From NCBI GenBank assembly GCA_018064345.1, contig JAGHVK010000077.1:1-34931 (forward strand): a stretch of 34,931 nucleotides of DNA. The letters are read 5' to 3'. This document shows, in pieces, positions 28,476-34,931 of this stretch. The stretch comes from Candidatus Cacconaster merdequi. GTDB lineage: Bacteria; Bacteroidota; Bacteroidia; Bacteroidales; UBA932. The notes beneath the pieces are model-generated. The model was not told the DNA's origin. It worked only from the letters and a program-made list of their open reading frames with translations, and did not search any database. A program made the position numbers and the translations under genes. Every line of letters starts with the position of its first letter. Within the stretch, counting starts at the first letter, position 1.

Positions 28476-30653
28476 TTAGAAGAAGAGCAGTTCGCGGTAT
28501 TTAGGGAGAGTCCAGTGCTCATCGTCCACCATCAGTTCGAGGTGGTCGATACGATAGCGGATATCTTCCAACATAGGCGCGATGCCATCGTGGTAGGCGA
28601 CGGCCCTCTCTCTTGCCGATTCTATCTTGTTGGCTACCTTGCGTCTGCTCACAAGCTCTTCAACAAGACGTCTGATGTCAGCTACGTTCTTCGCTATCTC
28701 CTTGACCGATTCGATGTTCTCTTTCGAGAGCATGTCACCCTCTTCCTTGCCGAAAACGGTCTCCATCTTGATGATGTTGTCAAGAAGAGTACTCTGGTAC
28801 CGGGTGGCAATAGGAATGATGTGGTTGAGCGCCATATCACCGATTACGCGTGCTTCAATCTGTATCTTCTTCGTATAGGTACTCCATTTGATTTCATTGC
28901 GGGCGCGCAGTTCGCTTTCGTTCATCACGTTCTCGCTCTGGAACATAGCGATGGTATCTTCAGAAAGATAATTGTCGTAGATCAGAGGAACGCTTGTCTC
29001 GCAGTCGAGTCCGCGCCTGAGGGCTTCGTCCACCCATTCGCCTGAATACCCGTTTCCGTCGAAACGGATTGGTTTGCTGTACTTTATGTATTTCCGGAGT
29101 ACCTTGACAATGGCGAATTCCTTTTCCTCCCCGTTTTGGATGAGTTCGTTCACATCCTTACTGAACATCTCAAGCTGTTCGGCCACAGCGGTGTTCAATG
29201 CAATCATCGAAGGGGCGCAGTTTGCTTCCGAACCTACTGCCCTGAATTCGAACCTGTTGCCTGTGAAGGCGAACGGGGAGGTGCGGTTCCGGTCGGTATT
29301 GTCAATCAGGAGTTCCGGAATCTGTGGGATGTCGAGCTTCAACTCTCTCTTGCTGAGAATCTTCACAAAATCATCGTTGTACTCAATATGGTCGAGGACG
29401 GAAGATACTTCAGAACCGAGGAAACTTGAAATGATTGCCGGTGGCGCTTCGGCTGCGCCGAGTCGGTGGGCGTTGGCGGCACTCATGACACTTGCCTTAA
29501 GAAGCCCGTTGTGACGATAGATTGCTGCAAGGGTGTTCACGACGAATGTAATGAAGCGCAGGTTGTCCTTGTCGCTCTTTCCTGGCGCCATCAGCTGTAC
29601 TCCGGTATCGGTGCCCAAAGACCAGTTGCAGTGCTTTCCTGATCCGTTCACGCCCTTGAATGGTTTCTCGTGCAGAAGGACTCTGAAGCCGTGACGGCGT
29701 GCAACGTCTTTCATTATCGACATCAGAATCATATTGTGGTCCACGGCAAGATTGCACGATTCGAAGATAGGTGCAAGCTCGAACTGGTTCGGAGCCGTTT
29801 CGTTATGGCAGGTCTTGGCGGGGATGCCGAGTTTGAGAGCCTCTATCTCAAGGTCCTGCATAAAGGCGGAAACTCGCTCCGGGATTGCACCGAAGTAGTG
29901 GTCGTCGAGCTGCTGGCTCTTGGCGCTTTCGTGGCCCATAAGGGTACGGCCTGTCAGGATAAGGTCAGGACGGGCCATGTAAAGATCTTCATCCACAAGG
30001 AAATACTCCTGCTCCCAACCGAGATAGGAGTGCACTTTCTGCACTTTTTCATCGAAAAGGCGGCATACTTTGGTGGCAGCTTTGTCGATGGCGCTTATCG
30101 ACTTGAGAAGTGGAGCCTTATAGTCGAGTGCCTCTCCCGTGTAAGCAACGAATATCGTTGGGATACAAAGAGTGTTGCCTATGATGAATGCTGGTGAGGT
30201 CGGGTCCCAGGCACTGTACCCTCTCGCTTCGAAGGTGCTCCTGATTCCTCCGCTTGGGAAAGAAGATGCGTCCGGCTCCTGCTGTCTGAGCAGTTTTGCA
30301 GAGAAGTTCTCGATGACCCCGCCTTTGCCGTCCAGCTCTATGAAAGCGTCGTGCTTTTCTGCAGTGTTTCCTGTAAGAGGTGAGAACCAGTGGGTGTAGT
30401 GGGTGACTCCGCATTCTATCGCCCATCTCTTCATTCCTTCAGCAACGCTGTCTATGACAGAACTGTCAAGCTGAGCTCCGTTGTCGATGACTTCCACCAT
30501 CTTGTCGTATGACTTCTGTGGAAGATACTTCTGCATCTTGACCTTGTCAAACACTTTGCTCGCGAAAATCTTGTCCGGACGGGCTTCAAGTTCCACATTG
30601 ACGGGAACTTTTGAAAATGCAGCCTCCACGGCATCGAACCTTAACCTGCTCAT
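28476..30653 (-). CDS. glnN: Type III glutamine synthetase (GlnN)
   Basis: A 725-residue cytosolic enzyme that makes glutamine from glutamate, ammonia and ATP. Length is typical of GSIII (about 730), far longer than GSI. Signatures include the N-terminal MSRLRFDAVEAAF, GVTHYTHWFSPLTG, CHNETAPNQFELAPIFE, LLHEKPFKGVNGSGKHCNW and ANAHRLGAAEAPPAIISS. The ATG at 30653 is chosen because it starts at the conserved N-terminus; it follows a TACTTTTG -7 box and TTTG -33 element (both on the minus strand, 30701-30673). GSIII is the main or only glutamine synthetase in many Bacteroidales and is usually nitrogen-regulated. It is divergent from the nucleoside kinase gene. Confidence 0.96.
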   Translation of the reverse strand: MSRLRFDAVEAAFSKVPVNVELEARPDKIFASKVFDKVKMQKYLPQKSYDKMVEVIDNGAQLDSSVIDSVAEGMKRWAIECGVTHYTHWFSPLTGNTAEKHDAFIELDGKGGVIENFSAKLLRQQEPDASSFPSGGIRSTFEARGYSAWDPTSPAFIIGNTLCIPTIFVAYTGEALDYKAPLLKSISAIDKAATKVCRLFDEKVQKVHSYLGWEQEYFLVDEDLYMARPDLILTGRTLMGHESAKSQQLDDHYFGAIPERVSAFMQDLEIEALKLGIPAKTCHNETAPNQFELAPIFESCNLAVDHNMILMSIMKDVARRHGFRVLLHEKPFKGVNGSGKHCNWSLGTDTGVQLMAPGKSDKDNLRFITFVVNTLAAIYRHNGLLKASVMSAANAHRLGAAEAPPAIISSFLGSEVSSVLDHIEYNDDFVKILSKRELKLDIPQIPELLIDNTDRNRTSPFAFTGNRFEFRAVGSEANCAPSMIALNTAVAEQLEMFSKDVNELIQNGEEKEFAIVKVLRKYIKYSKPIRFDGNGYSGEWVDEALRRGLDCETSVPLIYDNYLSEDTIAMFQSENVMNESELRARNEIKWSTYTKKIQIEARVIGDMALNHIIPIATRYQSTLLDNIIKMETVFGKEEGDMLSKENIESVKEIAKNVADIRRLVEELVSRRKVANKIESARERAVAYHDGIAPMLEDIRYRIDHLELMVDDEHWTLPKYRELLFF

Positions 30654-30672
30654 ATTGTCACCTTTTGTTCTG

Positions 30673-30701
30673 CAAAAGTAAGTATTTTGTACCATTCCAA
30701 A
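30673..30701 (-). promoter_or_regulatory. Promoter of glnN
   Basis: On the minus strand TTTG (30701-30698), a 17-bp spacer and TACTTTTG (30680-30673) match the Bacteroidota promoter consensus, 20 bases before the glnN start at 30653. Confidence 0.6.
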
Positions 30702-30725
30702 ACAGATTTTTCGCTGCTTTTTGAC

Positions 30726-30733
30726 TATATTTG
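30726..30733 (+). promoter_or_regulatory. -7 box directly before the nucleoside kinase start
   Basis: TATATTTG matches the TAnnTTTG consensus and ends only four bases before the ATG at 30738. Transcription from it would begin at or next to the start codon, giving a leaderless or almost leaderless mRNA. No good TTG is seen 17-20 bp upstream. Confidence 0.5.
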
Positions 30734-30737
30734 CACT

Positions 30738-32417
30738 ATGATACAGGTCTATTGCAAGAATACCAAGACTTCCAAGCGTTTTGCTGAAGGCACCACGCTG
30801 ATGGATATGCTCACCGAGTTCAAGTTCGAAGCCCCTTACCAGATTGTGTCCGCAAAGGTGAACAATGTGTCGGAAGGGCTGAAATACAGAGTGTTCAACA
30901 ATCGTGACATCGAATTTCTCGATGTGCGTGAGGCGAGTGGGATGCGTGTATATACACGCTCTCTATGCTTCCTTCTGGTCAAGGCGGCGCACGATATCTT
31001 CAAGGGGTGCCGTCTGTATATCGAACATCCGATCTCAAACGGGTATTTCTGCAATCTGAGACGCACGAAGAATGACCGCAAACCGGTAACCAGCCAGGAT
31101 ATCGACAGGCTTCGTGCAAGGATGCAGGAGATTGTGGACAAGGATATGCCTTTCCACAGATATGAAGTCCAGACCGAAGAGGCAATCCGTATCTTCAAGG
31201 ACCGTGGCTATGAGGACAAAGTCAAGCTGCTTGAGTCAAGCGGACAGATATATACTGACTATTACACGCTCGGGGACACTGCTGACTACTACTACGGACG
31301 GCTCGTCCCTTCTGCAGGTTATCTTAACGTATGGGGTCTTGAGCCATACCACAATGGAATCCTCCTTCGTGTCCCGGACAGGCACGACCCTTCACAGCTG
31401 TCGCATTTCATCGATCAGCCGAAGACCTTTGCAATGTTCAATGAGAACCGTCGCTGGAACAATATAATGCACCTTTCCAATGTCGGTGACGTGAATCTCG
31501 CCTGCCAGAGCGGTGCTGCAAGTGAACTTATACAAGTGGCTGAAGCATTGCAGGAAAAGAAGATTGTCCAGATTGCCGAAGAGATTGACCACCGTTATCA
31601 TCGTCGTGAGAATCCTGTACGTCTCGTGCTTATCACAGGCCCGAGCAGCAGCGGTAAGACCACTTTCTGCAAGAGGATAAGCGTACAGCTGAAGGCTTGC
31701 GGGCTGCGCCCTGTATCTTTCTCAACTGACGACTACTTCGTGAACAGGGTAGAGACTCCCAAATTCCCGGACGGCAGCTACGATTTCGACAACTTCGATA
31801 CCGTGGACCACGATATGCTTCAGAATGACCTTCTCAAGATTCTTTCCGGTGAAGAAGTCGATATCCCTGAATACAACTTCGTGACCGGACTCCGCGAATA
31901 CAAAGGAAAGAAACTGAAGCTGGGCAAGGGGAGCATCCTACTTGTGGAGGGCCTTCACGCCCTGAACGAAAGGCTTACTGACCAGGTGCCTGACGCCTGC
32001 AAGTTCCGTATCTTCATCAACACTCTAACCGGTAATTCACTCGATAACCACAACGTGATTCCGACAAGTGACAACCGACTGCTGCGCAGGATAATACGCG
32101 ATTACAACAAAGGATCGTTCTCTGCTCAGGAGACGATTGATCAGTGGCCTAAAGTGATGGATGCAGAAGAGAAGTGGATATATCCGTATCAGGAGAATGC
32201 AGATGCAATGTTCAACTCTGCATATCTGATTGAATTCGCCGTTCTGCGCAACCACGCAGAGCCTATTCTACAAAGCATACCGAAGAATACCACAGCGTAC
32301 GCCGAAGCTCACCGTCTGCTGAAGTTCACACATTATTTTGCTCCGGTTTCAGACAAGGAGATTCCACCGACATCACTCCTCCGTGAGTTCGTTGGAGGCA
32401 GCAGCTTCACATATTGA
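30738..32417 (+). CDS. Uridine-kinase-like nucleoside kinase with TGS/ThrRS-like N-terminal domains
   Basis: A 559-residue cytosolic protein. Residues about 1-65 look like a TGS-type beta-grasp domain (FAEGTTLMDMLTEF). Residues about 75-230 resemble the second accessory domain of threonyl-tRNA synthetase (IEHPISNGYFCNL, TSQDIDRLRARMQEIVDKDMPF, EEAIRIFKDRG). Residues about 295-530 are the P-loop kinase of the uridine kinase family: Walker A GPSSSGKT (301-308), FSTDDYFVNR, YDFDNFDTVDHDML and LVEGLHAL. The enzyme should phosphorylate a nucleoside with ATP or GTP; the ThrRS-like part may sense or bind RNA, which is inference. The ATG at 30738 is chosen for the conserved start; longer in-frame starts lie inside the promoter. 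The gene's end overlaps the converging LD-carboxypeptidase gene by 45 bases. Confidence 0.92.
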   Translation: MIQVYCKNTKTSKRFAEGTTLMDMLTEFKFEAPYQIVSAKVNNVSEGLKYRVFNNRDIEFLDVREASGMRVYTRSLCFLLVKAAHDIFKGCRLYIEHPISNGYFCNLRRTKNDRKPVTSQDIDRLRARMQEIVDKDMPFHRYEVQTEEAIRIFKDRGYEDKVKLLESSGQIYTDYYTLGDTADYYYGRLVPSAGYLNVWGLEPYHNGILLRVPDRHDPSQLSHFIDQPKTFAMFNENRRWNNIMHLSNVGDVNLACQSGAASELIQVAEALQEKKIVQIAEEIDHRYHRRENPVRLVLITGPSSSGKTTFCKRISVQLKACGLRPVSFSTDDYFVNRVETPKFPDGSYDFDNFDTVDHDMLQNDLLKILSGEEVDIPEYNFVTGLREYKGKKLKLGKGSILLVEGLHALNERLTDQVPDACKFRIFINTLTGNSLDNHNVIPTSDNRLLRRIIRDYNKGSFSAQETIDQWPKVMDAEEKWIYPYQENADAMFNSAYLIEFAVLRNHAEPILQSIPKNTTAYAEAHRLLKFTHYFAPVSDKEIPPTSLLREFVGGSSFTY

Positions 32418-33395
32418 TACACTTGTGCCGGTTACTTGAAGTGTCACTTCCGCTCCTTCGATGAGCGGAAGGTTCAGGTCTGCGTGCCCGCCGTGGAAGC
32501 CGAAACATACCGGAATGCCCATATCCTTGAGCCTGCTGTGAATCATTCCTTCAACTCCACGTTCAAAGCCGAACTCTTTTCCGCAATCCACGAAATCCCC
32601 TACAATCACCCCTTTGATCCTGTCGCTGTGATGCAGCAGTATCGCACTCAGCTGACGTTCGATGCAATGCATGCTTTCACCCACTTCCTCTATGAACAGT
32701 ATGCAGTCGTGACCTTCAAAGCAGTCATATTCCGTACCGAGAAGCGGGACGATGTTTGTCATATTGCCTCCGACAAGCATTCCCTTTGCCTTGCCATTGA
32801 TGTTCAGGGAATCAGCAGGCAGTTCATAATTCGGGAAAATACCCTTGAGCGCATCGAGGACCGCTATGTTCCCGGCGTCTTCCATACCTTTCTGGGCAAA
32901 TGCGATGCACATATTGCCGTGGATGCTCATAACACCGGCATCCACTGATGCCATCAGGAGGGTCGTTATGTCGCTGCAACCGACAAACCATTTGGGATTG
33001 TTGCGGAAAGCATCCGCCACCTCCTTGGAAACCAGATGGACGGATCCATAACCGCCGGTAAGGCAGATGATTCCCTTGACCTGCTTGTCATTGAGAGCCC
33101 ACAGCAAGTCTTCCTTGCGCTCTTCGATGCTGCCGGCAAAACTTGAATAGCCTTCAACGTCAGGATATCTTTTCAAAGCGTTCTTTCCGAGAACAGGAAC
33201 AAAGCCGTATTCCTTCAGCAGTTCACAACTGACCGCTACAAGTGAATCGTTCATATGGTATGCAGGTGCAACAAGTGCAACGGTGTCACCGCTGCATAAA
33301 GGGGATGGCATGACAGGGCAAGAGACTCTCTCTTTGCAGCCAGTCATTATCAGGAGCATAAACGCTGCTGAAACGAAAGATAAAAATCGGTTCAT
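32373..33395 (-). CDS. LD-carboxypeptidase (S66 family) lipoprotein
   Basis: A 340-residue serine peptidase of family S66, which trims the terminal D-alanine from peptidoglycan tetrapeptides, or related microcin-immunity substrates. The signal ends in lipobox IMTGC (Cys20), so this copy is a periplasmic lipoprotein, unlike the cytosolic LdcA of E. coli. Family motifs are LVAPAYHMN, LTGGYGSVHLV, the nucleophile block FVGCSDITTLL, IHGNMCIAF, ILFIEEVGES (catalytic Glu) and FGFHGGHADLNLP (catalytic His). Length fits. It converges on the nucleoside kinase gene with overlapping 3' ends and is divergent from dtd. A one-mismatch -7 box (TAACTTTA, complement of 33420-33427) precedes its start. Confidence 0.92.
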   Translation of the reverse strand: MNRFLSFVSAAFMLLIMTGCKERVSCPVMPSPLCSGDTVALVAPAYHMNDSLVAVSCELLKEYGFVPVLGKNALKRYPDVEGYSSFAGSIEERKEDLLWALNDKQVKGIICLTGGYGSVHLVSKEVADAFRNNPKWFVGCSDITTLLMASVDAGVMSIHGNMCIAFAQKGMEDAGNIAVLDALKGIFPNYELPADSLNINGKAKGMLVGGNMTNIVPLLGTEYDCFEGHDCILFIEEVGESMHCIERQLSAILLHHSDRIKGVIVGDFVDCGKEFGFERGVEGMIHSRLKDMGIPVCFGFHGGHADLNLPLIEGAEVTLQVTGTSVSICEAAASNELTEE

Positions 33396-33450
33396 AGGGT
33401 GGTGTATTTCAAACTGCTGTAAAGTTAAGAATCTGTTTTGAAATAATGAG

Positions 33451-33458
33451 TATCTTTG
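33451..33458 (+). promoter_or_regulatory. -7 box of the dtd operon
   Basis: TATCTTTG matches the TAnnTTTG consensus and lies 50 bases before the ATG at 33508, in the divergent region shared with the LD-carboxypeptidase gene. No correctly spaced TTG is seen. Confidence 0.5.
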
Positions 33459-33507
33459 CTGCTACGAAAGGATATTGTGGAAGTTTTTATTCAAAACAGG
33501 TTCTCAT

Positions 33508-33960
33508 ATGAGGTTAGTGATTCAGAGAGTCAGGGAAGCATCCGTTTCAATTGACGGAAAGACAGTCTCTGCCATCGGCAAAGGCCTGCTGGTTCTTGTC
33601 GGTGTGGAAAATGGAGATACGGAAGAAGATATGCGATGGCTTGTCGGGAAGACTGTGGGGCTTCGCATATTTGATGATGAAAACGGCGTGATGAACCGCA
33701 GCGTATTGGACTGCAATGGAGAAATCCTTGCTGTGTCGCAGTTCACCCTGACTGCTTCCACCAGAAAGGGAAACCGCCCGAGCTATATCCGTGCGGCAGG
33801 TCACGACGTGGCAGTCCCGCTTTATGAGAAGTATTGTGAAGATGTGTCTGATGCCATTGGAAAACCTGTAGGAAGAGGAGTCTTCGGAGCGGATATGCAG
33901 GTGTCTTTGGTCAATGACGGCCCTGTAACTATAATTATCGATTCACGTATCAAGGAATAG
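33508..33960 (+). CDS. dtd: D-aminoacyl-tRNA deacylase
   Basis: A 150-residue cytosolic enzyme that hydrolyses D-amino acids (and glycine mischarged on tRNA-Ala) from tRNA. It starts MRLVIQRVREASVSIDG at the conserved family N-terminus; an in-frame upstream ATG at 33475 is rejected. Catalytic motifs are AVSQFTLTAS (the SQFTL block with the active-site Thr region) and NDGPVTIIIDS (the Gly-cisPro motif that excludes L-amino acids). Length is standard. It is followed six bases later by the prolyl-tRNA editing gene, forming a proofreading operon. Confidence 0.96.
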   Translation: MRLVIQRVREASVSIDGKTVSAIGKGLLVLVGVENGDTEEDMRWLVGKTVGLRIFDDENGVMNRSVLDCNGEILAVSQFTLTASTRKGNRPSYIRAAGHDVAVPLYEKYCEDVSDAIGKPVGRGVFGADMQVSLVNDGPVTIIIDSRIKE

Positions 33961-33966
33961 CGTATT

Positions 33967-34503
33967 ATGCCTTCAGAAAAAATACAGAAAACACTTAAGT
34001 GGCTGGATGACAACGGTATCCGGTATGAGGTACATTATCATCCACCGCTCTTTACGATAGAAGAGGCACTTGCATACTGGAAGGATATTGATTCAACCCA
34101 CTGCAAGAATCTCTTTATGCGTAACCACAAAGGAAACCGGCATTATCTTGTCAGTTTCGAATGCCATAAGGAACTTGACATTCATTCGCTGGAGCATAAA
34201 CTCCATCAGGGAAAACTTTCATTTGCAAGTCCTGAAAGGATGGAAAGATGTCTTGGTGTGTCGCCCGGTTCCGTGTGCGCATTCGGTCTGATAAACGATA
34301 TCAACATAGCAGATTCGGCCGATCCAAAGGAACTCTTCGAGAACGGACACCGCGTCAAATACTTTCTTGACAAGGAACTGCAGACTGCGGAAAAGGTCAG
34401 TTTCCACCCTTGCGACAATACGGCAAGCGTCGTACTCACTCACGACATGTTTGTTGAATTCCTTTCCATCTGGGGCGGCGAAGTGGAGTGGATAGAAGTG
34501 TAA
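33967..34503 (+). CDS. ProXp/YbaK-type prolyl-tRNA editing protein
   Basis: A 178-residue free-standing editing domain of the INS/YbaK superfamily, closest in pattern to the proteins annotated as prolyl-tRNA-synthetase-associated domain (ProXp-ala, PrdX). These hydrolyse Ala-tRNA-Pro or related errors in trans. Visible blocks are KTLKWLDDNGIRYEVHYHPPLFTIEEA, CKNLFMRNHKGNRHYLVSFE with the conserved Lys, KLSFASPERMERCLGVSPGSVCAFGL and FHPCDNTASVVL. No signal peptide. It directly follows dtd (six-base gap) and precedes the MBL-fold gene by 21 bases, so all three are probably co-transcribed. Confidence 0.92.
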   Translation: MPSEKIQKTLKWLDDNGIRYEVHYHPPLFTIEEALAYWKDIDSTHCKNLFMRNHKGNRHYLVSFECHKELDIHSLEHKLHQGKLSFASPERMERCLGVSPGSVCAFGLINDINIADSADPKELFENGHRVKYFLDKELQTAEKVSFHPCDNTASVVLTHDMFVEFLSIWGGEVEWIEV

Positions 34504-34524
34504 TTGATAGGAGTTCAATTGGTT

Positions 34525-34884
34525 ATGAGGATTGTAGTATTGTCGGACAATATCGGTGACGGTGACCTCAAAGGAGAGTGGGGGCTCTCTTTGTTCATTG
34601 AATATGAAGGGAAGAGAATCCTGTTGGATACGGGAGGGTCCGGATTGTTCCTGACCAATGCCAAGCTGCTCGGAACCGATATCGCTTCAGTGGATGCCGC
34701 CGTCCTCTCCCACGCACATTATGACCATTCCCTCGGAATGGATGATTTCTTCGAGGCAAACAGCAAAGCATTTTTCTACATCAGTCCTTACGCGGACGAA
34801 GACTGCTATTCCGGGTGGCGATTCTTCAGCCATTATGGGCTCAATGCCAAACATCCGTGGATAAATTTTATACATAGTGCGTAA
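34525..34884 (+). CDS. MBL-fold metallohydrolase, 3' truncated
   Basis: A 119-residue frame matching the N-terminal part of MBL-fold enzymes of the dihydropterin-ribofuranosyl-aminobenzene-phosphate-synthase-like group (COG1237 type), normally about 250 residues or more. The start MRIVVLSDN is preceded by GATAGGAG, a clear ribosome-binding site. The strands GLSLFIEYEGKRILLDTGGS and the metal motif SHAHYDHSLGMDDF are intact, and YISPYADEDCYSG follows as in the family. After about residue 110 the family sequence stops and a stop codon follows in AT-rich DNA that soon carries a new -7 box. The remaining metal ligands are missing, so it should be inactive. Insertion of a mobile element is the simplest explanation. 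Confidence 0.8.
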   Translation: MRIVVLSDNIGDGDLKGEWGLSLFIEYEGKRILLDTGGSGLFLTNAKLLGTDIASVDAAVLSHAHYDHSLGMDDFFEANSKAFFYISPYADEDCYSGWRFFSHYGLNAKHPWINFIHSA

Positions 34885-34891
34885 ATAGGGG

Positions 34892-34931
34892 TATCTTTGT
34901 AGCAACAGAGACCCTTTATTTATGTCAACAA
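34892..34931 (+). other. -7 box and first codons of a gene running off the window
   Basis: TATCTTTG at 34892-34899 is followed 22 bases later by ATG at 34922 and three further codons at most (Met-Ser-Thr) before the window ends. Because it interrupts the MBL-fold gene, it may be the left end of an insertion sequence and its transposase gene; the visible sequence is too short to name it. Confidence 0.4.

Noticed and set aside
28515-29045. Plus-strand frames of 176 and 175 codons opposite glnN (28515-29045 and 29670-30197)
   Set aside because: They mirror strongly coding GSIII sequence and show no recognisable domain; such shadows are expected in long genes of this composition.
1-34931. CRISPR arrays, tRNA or rRNA genes, riboswitches
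   Set aside because: No regularly spaced repeats, no cloverleaf with CCA-type context, and no conserved riboswitch core were seen on reading; a covariance-model search was not possible.

Overview
The window is chromosomal DNA from a member of the Bacteroidales (Bacteroidota). The signs are several type II lipoproteins with Bacteroidales-type lipoboxes, fimbrillin, BACON and DUF5107 domains, a type III glutamine synthetase, a C10 (streptopain-like) peptidase, a TSCPD protein, a nucleoside kinase with a threonyl-tRNA-synthetase-like front half, weak Shine-Dalgarno signals, and many TAnnTTTG promoter -7 boxes, several with TTG about 17-20 bp upstream. Base composition is moderate, by eye in the upper 40s percent GC. 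An uncultured gut or rumen lineage such as Rikenellaceae or a Cryptobacteroides-like group is a guess; the genus cannot be read from the sequence.

Layout. (1) 1-1732: the 3' part of a membrane-anchored BACON-PEGA-TonB_C protein and a small lipoprotein, closed by a terminator. (2) 1816-3892: a CpsB/YwqE-like PHP phosphatase and a secreted metallophosphoesterase, transcribed divergently from overlapping promoters. (3) 3919-12947: a co-directional cluster of five exported proteins with its own promoter and a strong terminator. It holds a fimbrillin-like lipoprotein, two tandem paralogues that join a fimbrillin domain to a BPL_N/class I amidotransferase-like domain and a PPC-like domain, another fimbrillin-like lipoprotein, and a C10 cysteine peptidase whose start overlaps the preceding stop. 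One of the two fusions keeps the Cys and His of the amidotransferase fold and the other has lost both. This cluster is the best candidate for an undescribed surface system. (4) 13010-14201, minus strand: a DUF3089 hydrolase and a 52-residue CxxC peptide. (5) 14311-17364: a cysteine desulfidase/serine dehydratase-like enzyme, a DUF2461 protein and a truncated, degenerate acyl-CoA ligase. (6) 17526-23257: a membrane-bound LytTR regulator, a large M16 metallopeptidase, a short unexplained remnant, and a BACON-calpain lipoprotein. (7) 23516-28467: a DUF937-like protein with an EF-hand loop, a PfkB sugar kinase with a TSCPD protein, and a DUF5107/TPR protein. (8) 28476-34931: glutamine synthetase III, the nucleoside kinase, an LD-carboxypeptidase, D-aminoacyl-tRNA deacylase, a ProXp-type prolyl-tRNA editing protein, and a metallo-beta-lactamase-fold gene that breaks off close to what may be a mobile-element edge.

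How the genes may work together. Region 3 looks like one transcription unit for lipoproteins that are exported and displayed or assembled outside the cell, with a cysteine peptidase as a possible processing factor. Region 8 places two free-standing tRNA proofreading enzymes next to each other, close to a kinase built on tRNA-synthetase-type accessory domains. No tRNA, rRNA, CRISPR array or complete insertion sequence was seen.
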